From NCBI GenBank assembly GCA_963835735.1, contig CAWIGP010000005.1, positions 558,001-622,000 on the forward strand: a stretch of 64,000 bases of DNA. The letters are read 5' to 3'. The notes under the pieces are model-generated. The model was not told the origin of the DNA. It saw only the letters and a program-made list of their open reading frames with translations, and made no database searches. A program made the position numbers and the translations under genes. Shown here one piece after another: positions 34,952 to 44,608 of the stretch. The number at the start of each line of letters is the position of its first letter. Positions within the stretch are counted from its first letter, which is position 1. Origin of the DNA: DASQMT01 sp963835735 (GTDB taxonomy: Bacteria; Actinomycetota; Thermoleophilia; Solirubrobacterales; Solirubrobacteraceae).

Positions 34952-36384
34952 ATGACCGAGTTCACGAACTTCATCCACGGCGCCCGCGCCGCCGCCGCCG
35001 ACGGGCAGACCAGCGAGCTGGTCGACCCGAGCACGGGCGAGGTGTACGCGACGGCCGCGCTGTCACGCGAGGCCGACATCGACGCCGCGCTGTCCGACAG
35101 CGCCCGAGCGTTCGAGGAGTGGCGCGAGACGACGCCGTCCGAGCGCCAGCGCGCGCTGCTGCGGATCGCCGACGCGATCGAGGAGCGCGCAGAAGAGCTC
35201 GTGGCGATCGAGTCGCAGAACACGGGCAAGCCGCGCGAGCTGACGATGGACGAGGAAGTGCCGCCGATGTGCGACCAGATCCGCTTCTTCGCCGGCGCCG
35301 CGCGCATGCTCGAGGGCAAGTCGGCCGCCGAGTACATGAGCGGCTTCACGTCCTACGTGCGGCGCGAGCCGGTCGGTGTCTGCGCGGCCGTGACGCCGTG
35401 GAACTACCCGGCGATGATGGCCGTCTGGAAGTGGGCGCCGGCGCTGGCCGCGGGCAACACGATGGTGCTCAAGCCGTCCGACACGACGCCGGCGAGCACG
35501 GCCTGGATGGCGGAGCTGATGGCCGAGTTCCTCCCCCCGGCGTGCTCAACGTCGTCTGCGGCGATCGCGACACCGGGGCCGCGCTCGTGCGCCACCCGAT
35601 CCCCGCGATGGCCTCGATCACCGGCAGCGTGGGCGCGGGCATCGCGGTCGCGAGGGCCGCGGCGGACGACGTCAAGCGCGTCCATCTCGAGCTCGGCGGC
35701 AAGGCGCCGGTGGTCGTGTTCGACGACGCGGACGTCGAGCTGGCGGCCGAGGGCATCGCGACCGCCGGCTACTTCAACGCCGGCCAGGACTGCACCGCCG
35801 CGACGCGCGTTCTCGCCGGCCCGCGCGTGCACGACGACTTCGTGGCGGCGCTCGGCGAGCAGGCCCGCGGCACGCGCACCGGGCCGCCGTCCGACGGTGA
35901 GGTGCTGTACGGGCCGCTCAACAACGCCAACCAACTCGAGCGCGTCTCCGGTTTCCTCGAGCGCGCGCCCGAACACGCGACGGTCGTCACCGGCGGCCAC
36001 CGCCAGGGCGAGCGCGGCTACTTCTTCGAGCCGACCGTCGTCGACGGGCTGCGCCAGGACGACGAGATGAGCCAGAACGAGATCTTCGGGCCGGTCATCT
36101 CCGTGCAGACGTTCAGCGACGAGGACGAGGCCGTCGCCTGGGCCAACGGCGTGCCGTACGGGCTCGCGTCGAGCGTGTGGACCGAGGACCACGGCCGCGC
36201 GATGCGCATGTCCAAGCGGCTCGACTTCGGCTGCGTGTGGATCAACTGCCACATCCCGCTCGTCGCCGAGATGCCGCACGGCGGCTTCAAGAAGTCCGGC
36301 TACGGCAAGGACCTGTCGATGTACGGCCTGGAGGACTACACGCGCATCAAGCACGTGATGAGCTACATCGAGAAGCGCGACTGA
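34952..36384 (+). CDS. Aldehyde dehydrogenase, probably gamma-aminobutyraldehyde type (one frameshift)
   Basis: NAD(P)-dependent aldehyde oxidation. PWNYPAMMAVWKWAPALAAG (co-enzyme pocket), GSVGAGIAVARAAA, LELGGKAPVVVFDDAD, catalytic Cys in NAGQDCTAATRVL and the GYFFEPTVVD loop are present. One C is missing from a run of Cs near 35532-35537; with seven Cs the frame reads LPPGVLNVVCGD and the product is 477 aa. Resembles gamma-aminobutyraldehyde/betaine-aldehyde dehydrogenases; exact substrate is not shown. It follows lysA by 45 nt. Confidence 0.88.
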
Positions 36385-36386
36385 GG

Positions 36387-36923
36387 CTAGAGCGGCTTGC
36401 GGAAGATCAGGAACTCGCACGGGGTCGCGAGATCTGGCTCCAAGTGCGCCGCCACCTCCTCGAACGGCGCCGTCCGCACGACCCGGTAGCCCTGCCGCGA
36501 ATACCACGCGCGCAGGCGCTCCTTGTCGGTGTGGACCCAGCCCTGCGGCACGAGCAGCTCGAGCTGCATCGCCGTCGTGCCGCGCGAGCGCGCGAGCTCT
36601 TCGGCGGCGCGGATGAGCGCGCGCCCGATTCCCCGGCCGCGTGCGTCGGGGTCCGCGGAGATGAGGCCCAGGTCCGCGCTGCTCGTGTCCAGCGGCCGCA
36701 GGTAGGCGGCGCCGGCGACGCTGTCGCCGAGCCTCGCCACGAACATGTCGCCGTCGCGGATCGCCTGCTCGACTTCCGCCGGCGCGATCCGCGTGGCGCC
36801 CTCGGCCCAGAGCCCCGCCTCGCCGAGCGCGTAGGCGCGATTGATGACACGCGCGACCTGCGCGACGAGCGCTTCGTCGCCCGCCGCGCTGGACTTGAGG
36901 AGCTCGACCCGTGGCTCGGTCAC
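36387..36923 (-). CDS. GNAT N-acetyltransferase
   Basis: 178 aa from GTG 36923 (TEPRVELLKSSAAGDEALVA). The acetyl-CoA loop reads ISADPDARGRGIGRALIRAA (R-x2-G-x-G/A), with a beta-4 strand VAGAAYLRPL and a C-terminal strand FLIFRKPL. Substrate unknown. Its 3' end nearly touches the convergent aldehyde dehydrogenase gene. Confidence 0.88.
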   Translation of the reverse strand: MTEPRVELLKSSAAGDEALVAQVARVINRAYALGEAGLWAEGATRIAPAEVEQAIRDGDMFVARLGDSVAGAAYLRPLDTSSADLGLISADPDARGRGIGRALIRAAEELARSRGTTAMQLELLVPQGWVHTDKERLRAWYSRQGYRVVRTAPFEEVAAHLEPDLATPCEFLIFRKPL

Positions 36924-37051
36924 GCGGTCTTGAACGCTACCGCCAACCTCATCGTGCAGGCTGTTCACTCTGTCAACCGGGATCACCCGATCGGGATGAC
37001 GCCGGGCGGCGGGGCGGGTTCGAAGATGAGCCGACAACGAAGGAGGGTGCG

Positions 37052-37909
37052 ATGTGTCGGTGGATGGCATGGCACGGGCAGCCCGTCCTCATCGAGGAGC
37101 TGCTCTTCAAGACCCAGCACGGGATCGTCGACCAGAGCCTGCACTCGCGAATGGGTGCCGAACTGACGAACGGCGACGGCTTCGGGGTCGGCTGGTACGG
37201 CGCCGGCGAAGGCCCGGGCGTCTACCACAGCGTCGCTCCCGCATGGGGCGACGCGAACCTGCGCGAGCTCGCCGCGCACGTCGAGTCGCCTATGTTCCTG
37301 GTGCACGTGCGGGCGGCGATCGGGTCACCGATAACGCAGACCAACTGCCATCCCTTCCGCCACGGGCGCTGGCTGTTCGTGCACAACGGCTACGTCGGTG
37401 ACTTCCAGGTCATCCGGCGGGACCTCATGATGGCGATCGATCCGGAGCTGTTCGCCGGCATCGTGGGGTCGACCGACACCGAGGTGGTGTTCAGGCTCGC
37501 GCTCACGTTCGGGCTCGAGGAGGATCCGATCCGCGCGCTCGAGCGCACCGTCGGGCTGATCGAGGCGACCGCCACCGAGCGCGGCGTCGCGCCGATGGTG
37601 CAAGGGACCTTCGGTGTCTCGGACGGCAGCAGCCTGTGGGCCGTGCGATACGCGACCGAGGGCCGGGCGCGGTCCCTCTTCGCGTCGGCCGACGTCGACT
37701 CGCTGCACCGGCTATATCCCGAAAAGAAGATGTGGTTCGCGACGGCGACGTCGAACGACCGGCTGATCGCGTCCGAGCCGTTCTCGGACCTGCCGGGCGT
37801 GTGGCACGAGATCGACGAGTCGTCCGCCGTGATCGTTCGCAGCGGCGGCGTGCTCGAACACGAGCCGTTCCGCCCTCAGGTTCCGCGGGCCACCGTCTCG
37901 TCGCCATAG
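37052..37909 (+). CDS. Class II glutamine amidotransferase (YafJ/DUG3-like)
   Basis: Starts at ATG 37052 with a strong Shine-Dalgarno (AAGGAGGG) and MCRWMAWHGQPVLIEELLF: Cys2 becomes the N-terminal nucleophile after Met removal. Ntn-fold motifs GDGFGVGWYGAG, VHVRAAIGSPITQTNCHPFR and WLFVHNGYVGD (oxyanion Asn) follow. About 285 aa. Stand-alone enzymes of this kind cleave Gln or gamma-glutamyl compounds; DUG3 acts in glutathione breakdown. No acceptor domain is present. Unlike many genes here it has a clear RBS. Confidence 0.92.
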   Translation: MCRWMAWHGQPVLIEELLFKTQHGIVDQSLHSRMGAELTNGDGFGVGWYGAGEGPGVYHSVAPAWGDANLRELAAHVESPMFLVHVRAAIGSPITQTNCHPFRHGRWLFVHNGYVGDFQVIRRDLMMAIDPELFAGIVGSTDTEVVFRLALTFGLEEDPIRALERTVGLIEATATERGVAPMVQGTFGVSDGSSLWAVRYATEGRARSLFASADVDSLHRLYPEKKMWFATATSNDRLIASEPFSDLPGVWHEIDESSAVIVRSGGVLEHEPFRPQVPRATVSSP

Positions 37910-37957
37910 ACGAAGGCAGACGAGATACTCCCCAGGTAGTACGGCGAAGATACGCCC

Positions 37958-40597
37958 GTGGGCGGACGACAGGCGCGCGGGCAGCGTGGAGCCTTCGCAC
38001 GCGGCGTGGTGATCCAGACCCCTGATCAGCGATTGCGGGTGTTCGTGAGCTCCACGATCGACGACCTGGGCGACGAGCGGCGGGCCGTGTCGCGCGCGAT
38101 CTCGGCGCTGCGCCTGACGCCGGTGATGTTCGAGCTGGGCGCGCGGCCGCACCCGCCGCAGGAGCTGTACCGGGCCTACCTGTCGCAGAGCGACGTGTTC
38201 ATCGGGCTGTACTGGCAGCGGTACGGCGAGATCGCGCCCGACGTGGGGCTGTCGGGCCTCGAGGACGAGTACCAGCGGTCACGGCGCCTGCCGCGCCTGC
38301 TGTACGTCAAGACCCCGGCGCCGGACCGCGAGCCACGCCTCGCCGAGTTGCTGTCGCAGATCGAGAACGAGGCGTCCTACCGGCTCTTCCGCACGCCTGC
38401 CGAGCTCGCGCGGCTCGTGCGCGACGACCTCGCGACCCTGCTCAGCGAGCGGTTCGTGTCCGACCGTGCCGGAACGGGGCGCGGAGCCGCCGCGCCCGTC
38501 GCTGCGAGGGCCGAACGCGCTGCCCGCCGCCAGGACGTCGCTGGTCGGCCGCGACCACGCCGTCGACGAGGTGTCCGGCCTGCTCGAACGCCCTGACACT
38601 CGGCTGGTCACCCTGACCGGGCTCGGCGGGATCGGCAAGACCCGGCTGGCGATCGCGGTGGGCGAGCGGCTGCGGCATCGCTTCGGCTCGGCGACAGTGC
38701 TCGTCCCGCTGGCGGCCGTGACCGAGCCCGACCGCGTCCCGGCCGCCATCGGCCTCGCGGTCGGGGCCGATATGGCCGGGACCAAGTCGCCGCTGCAAGC
38801 GCTGGTCGAGCGCCTCGGCGACGACCGGTGGCTGCTCGTCCTCGACAACCTCGAGCAGGTCATCGACGCCGCCGGCGACCTCGACGAGCTGCTGGCCCGC
38901 TGCCCCGGCGTCGTGATCCTGGCGACCAGCCTGACGGTCCTGCGGCTACGGGCCGAGCGGGAATACCCGGTGCCGCCCCTCCCGCTGCCGCCCGACCCCG
39001 CCGCGGTGCCGCTCGACGAGCTCGCGTCGTCGCCTGCGGTGGCACTCTTCGTCGACCGAGCCCGCTCTGCGCGGCACGACTTCGCCCTCACCGCGGCCAA
39101 CGCTCGGGCGGTGGTGGAGATCTGCCGGCGGCTCGAGGGTCTCCCCCTGGCCATCGAGCTGGCCGCCGCCCGCGCCCGCCTGCTGAGCCCCGACGCGCTG
39201 GCCGACCGCCTGCAAGGTCACTCGACGGGCTCGGCGCCGGGGCGGTCGACATGCCCGAGCGCCAGCAGACGCTGCGAGCCACTGTCGAGTGGAGCGTGGG
39301 CCTGCTGGACGACGACGACCGGGCCTTCCTCGAGACCGTCGCGGTCTTCGTCGACGGCTGGACGGTCGATGCCGCGGCGGAGGTCGCCGAGATCGACGAA
39401 GACGCTGCGCTCGCCGTGACCGATGCGCTCGCCGGTCACAGCCTGATCAACGTGGACCTGACCGATCGCGGTGCTCGGTCGCGGATGCTCGAGACGGTCC
39501 GCGCCTTTCTCGCCGAGCGGCTTGCGGCGCGACCCGACGCCAACGACGTCGCACGCCGCCACGCCGATCACTATCGCGCGGTGGTGGAGCAGGCCGACAG
39601 GCCGCTGCGCGGCCACGCACAGCGCGTCTGGGTCGAGCGGATGGAGACCGAAGCGGGCAACCTGACCGCCGCCGTCCGCTGGTATGTGACGCACGACCGC
39701 GCGCCGCTGCCGCACCTGTTCCGCATCCTGGCCCAGTTCTGGATCCTGCGGGACCACGTGAGCGAGCCGCTCTCGTGGGTGGACCAGCTGCTGCCCACCG
39801 CCGGCTCGCTCGACGCCACGGCGCAGGCGGAGCTGTGGTGGACGGCGCTGCTGGTGCACATGGAGACGGGCGACGACGAGGCCGCGCTGAGCGCCAGCGA
39901 GCACCTGACGCCGCTGCTCGGGACGCTCGACGACGGCTACGTCAAGGCCGTGTCCGAGCTGGCCATGGCGTGGGCAATGCCGATCCTGGGCGACTACGAC
40001 GGTGCCCTCAGCGGCACGCTGCGCGCGCTGGAGCAGTTCCGACGCCTCGACGAGCCCGTCTGGACGGCCGTGGCCCTGGTCACCGCCGGCACGTTCGAGT
40101 CGACCCTGGGCCGACGCGACGACGCGCAGCGTCATCTGAGCGAGGCGCACGATCGGGCGAGCCAGGTTGACAGTGGCTGGGTGGTCGCGTGGTGCCAGGT
40201 CGAGCTCGGCATCGTCGCGACCGAGCAAGGCCGGTTGGACGATGCCTGGGCACTCATCGGCGAGGGACTGAGCACGAGCCTGGCCTTCCACAGCACCTCG
40301 CTCGTGACCATCTGCCTCGGAGCGCTCGCCCGGCTCGCGTACGCGGAGGGCAACGCCGCGCGGTCGGCCATGCTGGCGGGAGCGGCCGACGGCATGCGGA
40401 GGCGGGCGGGCTTGCGGGCGTGGCCGAAGCTGCGGCGGCCGGAGGACTCGCTCGTGGAGCAGGCCCGCCAGGCGCTCGGGACCGACGGATTCGACCGGGC
40501 GTTCGCCGCCGGGTCGCGCCTCAGCCGGCAGCAGGCCTTGGCCGCGGCCCGCGACCGCAGCGGCGACGAGACCCGCGCGGTCCTCGCCGCCGCCTGA
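37958..40597 (+). CDS. DUF4062-NB-ARC (STAND) ATPase with TPR-like tail (two frameshifts)
   Basis: N-terminal DUF4062 (LRVFVSSTIDDLGDERRAVS ... YRAYLSQSDVFIGLYWQRYG, IENEASYRLF), then an AfsR/LuxR-like NTPase: LPAARTSLVGRDHAV, Walker A LTGLGGIGKTRLAIAVG, Walker B RWLLVLDNLEQV, RLEGLPLAIELAAARARLLS, QQTLRATVEWSVGLL, then helical repeats to the end. Frame changes near 38470-38540 and 39215 cancel in length, giving about 880 aa. Start GTG 37958 or 38006. STAND proteins are ligand-gated switches; DUF4062 heads are common in predicted conflict or signalling ATPases. The ligand and partner are unknown. Confidence 0.85.
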
Positions 40598-40677
40598 CGA
40601 CGAGCACGCCGCGCAGCCGGCGGCCGTGGAGGCCGTCATATCGCTGCCGGAAGCGCCGGCTGCGAGAGACTGCGCGC

Positions 40678-41649
40678 ATGGAGATCGCGACGACGGACTA
40701 CCACACGGCCGGTGAGCCGTTTCGGATCGTCCGAGACGGCGTGCCCGACATTGCCGGCGCGACGGTGCGCGACCGGCGCGAGTACGCCGCGGGCTCCGAC
40801 GAGGTGGATCGCGTGCGTCGGATGCTCTGTCACGAGCCGCGCGGGCACGCCGACATGTATGGCGGCTTTCTCGTCCCCCCGGACGACGACGGCGCCGACT
40901 TCGGGGTGTTGTTCTGGCACAAGGATGGCTACTCGACCGCGTGCGGGCACGGGACGATCGCGCTCGGCGCATGGGCGGTCGAGTCCGGTCGTGTGGCGGC
41001 GCCCGACGACGGCGAGGTCGACGTCACGATCGACGTGCCTTCCGGTCGCGTCGTGGCGACGGTGCGACGCCGCGCCGGCGCGGTCGACAGCGTCGCCTTT
41101 CGCAACGTGCCGTCGTTCGTCGTGGCGCGCGGCGTGGCAGCGGGCGACGTGGAGGTCGATGTGGCCTATGGCGGTGCGATCTACGCCTTCGCGCCCGCAG
41201 TGCGCCTGGGACTGCGGGTCGTGCCGGACGACCTGCCGGAGCTCATCGCGGCGGGGCGCGAGGTCAAGCAGGCGCTAGAGGGGAGCGACGTCTCGCGCCA
41301 TCCCGACGATGATCGACTGTCGGGCATCTACGGGACGGTCCTCTACGAGGAGCTCGGTCCGCTGCACCAGCGAAACGTCGCGATCTTCGCCGACGGCGAG
41401 GTCGATCGCTCGCCCACCGGGTCGGCGACCTCCGCGCGAACCGCACTGCTTGCCGCCGACGGCGCGCTCGCCGAAGGACAGACGTGGCGCAACGACTCGA
41501 TCGTCGACACGACCTTCTACGCCCGCGCGATCGGCCAGGCATCGGGCGGTCTGCTCACCGAGGTCGAGGGGACGGCCTTCCGCACCGGCCAGCACCGCTT
41601 CTTCCTGGACCCTCGCGACCCGCTCGGGACCGGCTTCGTACTGCGATGA
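40678..41649 (+). CDS. Proline-racemase-family trans-3-hydroxy-L-proline dehydratase
   Basis: 323 aa from ATG 40678. The first catalytic site Cys is present (YSTACGHGTIALGA). The second site reads DRSPTGSATSARTALL: Thr replaces the Cys found in racemases, as known for trans-3-hydroxy-L-proline dehydratases. Opens MEIATTDYHTAGEPFRIV, the family start. The reaction predicted is dehydration to a pyrroline carboxylate, feeding hydroxyproline use. No transporter or reductase of that pathway is adjacent. Confidence 0.88.
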   Translation: MEIATTDYHTAGEPFRIVRDGVPDIAGATVRDRREYAAGSDEVDRVRRMLCHEPRGHADMYGGFLVPPDDDGADFGVLFWHKDGYSTACGHGTIALGAWAVESGRVAAPDDGEVDVTIDVPSGRVVATVRRRAGAVDSVAFRNVPSFVVARGVAAGDVEVDVAYGGAIYAFAPAVRLGLRVVPDDLPELIAAGREVKQALEGSDVSRHPDDDRLSGIYGTVLYEELGPLHQRNVAIFADGEVDRSPTGSATSARTALLAADGALAEGQTWRNDSIVDTTFYARAIGQASGGLLTEVEGTAFRTGQHRFFLDPRDPLGTGFVLR

Positions 41650-41677
41650 ACCTGCCGTACATCGCCGCGGCCGTGCG

Positions 41678-42640
41678 CTAATCGAGCTCGGGCGGCAGCC
41701 CGAACGACGCGAACAGCCGCTCGGACGCGAACGCGACGATCGCGCTCACCCGCTCACCGTCGAAGGCGAGCACCTCGATCGACCTCCCCACGTAGGGGCC
41801 TCCAGGCGTTTCGCGGACGTACCAGGCGACGGCGGGCTGCCCGTTGGCCTCCGTGCGGAGCTTGCGCAGCTCCGGGAGCCCGGTCCGCACGACGGCGCCG
41901 ATGACGTCGTCGCGCCCGCGCCACCAGTGCGGATGCGGCGGCATCGCGAACGTCACGTCGTCGGCCAGGATGGCCACGAGCGCATCGACGTCGCGCCGCT
42001 CCCAGGCGGTGACGTAGCGCTCGACGAGCTCGCGCATGCGCGCATCGCCGAGCGCGCGCCGCGTCGCCTGCTGGGTGCGGTCCGGCAGTGCTTGTGCGAG
42101 CGTCGAGCGCGCGCGCTGGAGCGAGCTGTTGACGGCGGCGGTGGTCATGTCGAGCTGCTCGGAGACCTCGCGGGCCGTGAAGCCGAGGACCTCGCGCAGG
42201 ATCAGCACGGCGCGCTGCGCGGGGACGAGGTGCTGCAGTGCGGCGACGAACGCCAGCTCGACGCTCTCGCGTTCCTCATAGCCTGCCTCCGGCGCCAGTG
42301 GGTAGGGCTCCAGCCACAGCGACTCGGCGAGCGGCTCCCCGGCACCGGCGCCAGGCTCCGATGACGGGACATCGAGCGAGAGCACGCGCTTGGGTCGCCG
42401 CGCCAGCGCGTTCATGCAGACGTTGGTGGCGATCCGGAACAGCCACGGCCGCAGCGGCCGCGCGCGATCGAACCGCGCGAGCGCCCGCCAGCAGCGCAGC
42501 AGGGTCTCCTGCAGGGCGTCCTCGGCGTCGTGCAGCGAGCCGAGCATCCGGTAGCAGTGCGCGTGCAGCGCGTCGCGATGCGGCTCCACGAGCCGCCGGA
42601 ACGCTTGCTCGTCACCGCGCAGGGCCGCCTCGAGTTCCAT
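41678..42640 (-). CDS. SigX5-type ECF sigma factor with SnoaL-like C-terminal domain
   Basis: Starts at ATG 42640 (MELEAALRGDEQAFRRLVEP). Region 2: RMLGSLHDAEDALQETLLRC, WLFRIATNVCMNAL. Region 4: LVPAQRAVLILREVLGFTAR, EQLDMTTAAVNSSLQRAR. Then a SnoaL-like domain (ERYVTAWERRDVDALVAILA, FAMPPHPHWWRG) that may control activity in the absence of a separate anti-sigma. About 320 aa. It is divergent from a DHFR-like reductase gene, with a 117-nt shared gap. Confidence 0.92.
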   Translation of the reverse strand: MELEAALRGDEQAFRRLVEPHRDALHAHCYRMLGSLHDAEDALQETLLRCWRALARFDRARPLRPWLFRIATNVCMNALARRPKRVLSLDVPSSEPGAGAGEPLAESLWLEPYPLAPEAGYEERESVELAFVAALQHLVPAQRAVLILREVLGFTAREVSEQLDMTTAAVNSSLQRARSTLAQALPDRTQQATRRALGDARMRELVERYVTAWERRDVDALVAILADDVTFAMPPHPHWWRGRDDVIGAVVRTGLPELRKLRTEANGQPAVAWYVRETPGGPYVGRSIEVLAFDGERVSAIVAFASERLFASFGLPPELD

Positions 42641-42757
42641 CCCGCGATGAGTTTCCCAGCGGCCGGCGGTAGTAATCGGTATGGGACGAATCATTGCCAC
42701 TGCGGCGGTCCGGTCGTACCGAACGACGACCAAACCAACGAGAAGGGACATGCGACC

Positions 42758-43384
42758 ATGAAACTGACGACCATCACGCACGTCGCTGTCGACGGAGTGA
42801 TGCAGGGCCTCGGCGGGTCGGACGAGGACCGCAGTGGCGGATTCGAGCGCGGCGGATGGGCTCTGCCGCTCTTCGACAACGAGGCCGAGACGTTCCTCGC
42901 CGAGGTCTTCCAGCGCGCCGATGCGTTCTTGTTCGGCCGGCGGACCTACGAGATCTTTGCCGGCTCCTGGGGAACCGGCTCCTGGGGGGCAAATCAGGGC
43001 AACAACCCGATCTCAGTGGCGTTGAACACGCGGCCCAAGTACGTGGCCTCGACCACGCTCACCGACCCGCAATGGGCGGACACGACCGTCCTCTCCGGAG
43101 ACGTCGCGGCCGCCGTCGGCGAGCTGAAGGCCAAGCCGGGAGTCGAGCTGCAAGTGCACGGCAGCGGCAACCTGGTCCGCTGGCTACTCGACAACCACCT
43201 GGTCGACGAGATCACCCTGCTCACCTATCCCGTGGTCGTCGGCCAGGGCACGCGGCTGTTCCCCGCCACAGGCCCGGACACAGCACTCGAACTGGTCGAC
43301 TCGCGAGCCACCCCGAAGGGCGTAACGATCCAGGTCTACCGGCCCGACGGGCGCCCGCAGTACGCAACGGCCACGGCCGAGTGA
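42758..43384 (+). CDS. DHFR-like / RibD C-terminal-domain reductase
   Basis: 208 aa from ATG 42758 with Shine-Dalgarno AGAAGGGA. LTTITHVAVDGVMQGLGGSD, FGRRTYEIFAG, RPKYVASTTLTDPQWADTTV, VHGSGNLVRWLLDNHLVDEI, TYPVVVGQGTRLFPA are the core strands of the dihydrofolate-reductase/RibD-C fold. Typically an NADPH-dependent reductase of unknown substrate. Divergent from a SigX5-type sigma gene, probably under its control. Confidence 0.9.
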   Translation: MKLTTITHVAVDGVMQGLGGSDEDRSGGFERGGWALPLFDNEAETFLAEVFQRADAFLFGRRTYEIFAGSWGTGSWGANQGNNPISVALNTRPKYVASTTLTDPQWADTTVLSGDVAAAVGELKAKPGVELQVHGSGNLVRWLLDNHLVDEITLLTYPVVVGQGTRLFPATGPDTALELVDSRATPKGVTIQVYRPDGRPQYATATAE

Positions 43385-43426
43385 AGCAGTGACATGAACC
43401 CTGACGATGAGATGCGGAGACGACGG

Positions 43427-44431
43427 CTACACGGGCAGCGTTCGTGGCAACCCGAAGTGGACGAGGAGGCTGCGCTCACCAAACCATGTGATGGCGGAGA
43501 TGCGGTCCGCAGTGAGGGTGAGCACCATCAGTCCGTAGGCGCGCGCTATGGCTGCGTGCGGGTCGGGGAGGTAGCAGCCGAAGGCGGGTTGGCCGTTGGC
43601 CCGGGTGGGCACGAGCTGCAGGTTTGCGCCGCGGCGGATTGCTCGGTCCTCTAGGAACCGGGCGATCGCCTCGCCGCCCTGGTACTCATACGGCTCCGGC
43701 GGCATGGTGACCCAGGCGTCGTCGGTCAGCAGCGAGACGACGCCCGCGGTGTCACCGCGCTCGACTGCAGCGGCGAAGTGGCCGACCAGCTCCCGCTCGC
43801 GCGGGGACCGCGGCACGGGCGCGAGCTCGCGACCCTCCGCGGGCAGGCGCTGGTCGAGCGTCGCCCGAGCGCGCTGAAGTGCCCCTTTGACCGAGGCTTC
43901 GCTCGAGTCGAGCATCTCCGCAACCTCGACGGTGTGATAGCCGAGCACATCGCGAAGCACGACCGCGGCCCGCTGGCGGGGCGGCAGATTCTGCAGCGCG
44001 GTCATGAATGCGAGCCCGACCGACTCTCTGGTCTCGTAGCGGGCCTCCGGGCTGGAGGCCGTGTCCGCGAGTCCCTCCAGCAGGACGTCGGGGTAGGGCT
44101 CAAGCCAGATCGGCTCGGACATGCGGGTCGGCTCGGGTGGCTCGACCATCGGAGGAACCTCCTTTGGGCGGCGCTTCCGCTCGCGCAGCGCGTTCAGACA
44201 ACGATTGGTTGCGATCCGGTAAAGCCAGGCGCGCAATGAGGCGCGACCCTCGAAACGGTCCAGGCCGCGCCAGGCTGCCAGCAGCGTCTCCTGTAGCTGG
44301 TCCTCGGCATCCTGGAGCGAGCCGAGGATTCGGTAGCAGTGCAGCTGCAACTCCCTGCGATAGGGAGCGACCAGCTGCTCGAACGCGTTCTGGTCGCCTG
44401 CGCGGGCTCGGGCGAGTGCTTCCTCGCTCAC
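43427..44431 (-). CDS. SigX5-type ECF sigma factor with SnoaL-like C-terminal domain
   Basis: 334 aa, start ATG 44431 (MSEEALARARAGDQNAFEQL). Regions 2 and 4 are clear: RILGSLQDAEDQLQETLLAA, YRIATNRCLNAL, and LPPRQRAAVVLRDVLGYHTV, MLDSSEASVKGALQRAR. The C-terminal SnoaL-like domain reads GHFAAAVERGDTAGVVSLLT, WVTMPPEPYEYQG. It is a paralogue of the sigma at 41678 and is divergent from an MFS/DHFR-like pair, mirroring the neighbouring module. A dyad in the 44432-44608 gap may be an operator. Confidence 0.92.
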   Translation of the reverse strand: MSEEALARARAGDQNAFEQLVAPYRRELQLHCYRILGSLQDAEDQLQETLLAAWRGLDRFEGRASLRAWLYRIATNRCLNALRERKRRPKEVPPMVEPPEPTRMSEPIWLEPYPDVLLEGLADTASSPEARYETRESVGLAFMTALQNLPPRQRAAVVLRDVLGYHTVEVAEMLDSSEASVKGALQRARATLDQRLPAEGRELAPVPRSPRERELVGHFAAAVERGDTAGVVSLLTDDAWVTMPPEPYEYQGGEAIARFLEDRAIRRGANLQLVPTRANGQPAFGCYLPDPHAAIARAYGLMVLTLTADRISAITWFGERSLLVHFGLPRTLPV

Positions 44432-44495
44432 GGCCGTCGACCAGCCTGCCGGTCATGTCTCATTCGCATCACCTCTAACGACACCGGTTGAGAGC

Positions 44496-44527
44496 AAAAC
44501 GGATCGCGCGATCGACCGTTCCGTTTT
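44496..44527. promoter_or_regulatory. Inverted repeat between sigma factor and MFS genes
   Basis: AAAACGGA (44496-44503) and TCCGTTTT (44520-44527) are exact inverted 8-mers with a 16-nt spacer. They lie in the 177-nt divergent gap. A candidate binding site or hairpin; no -35/-10 was assigned. Confidence 0.4.
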
Positions 44528-44608
44528 CGGCGGCGACGGGGTCTCAGCATGCACAACGGCAAGACGGCCAGCCGCGTTTCGGCTGGCGAGCTCGATTGAA
44601 GGACACCA

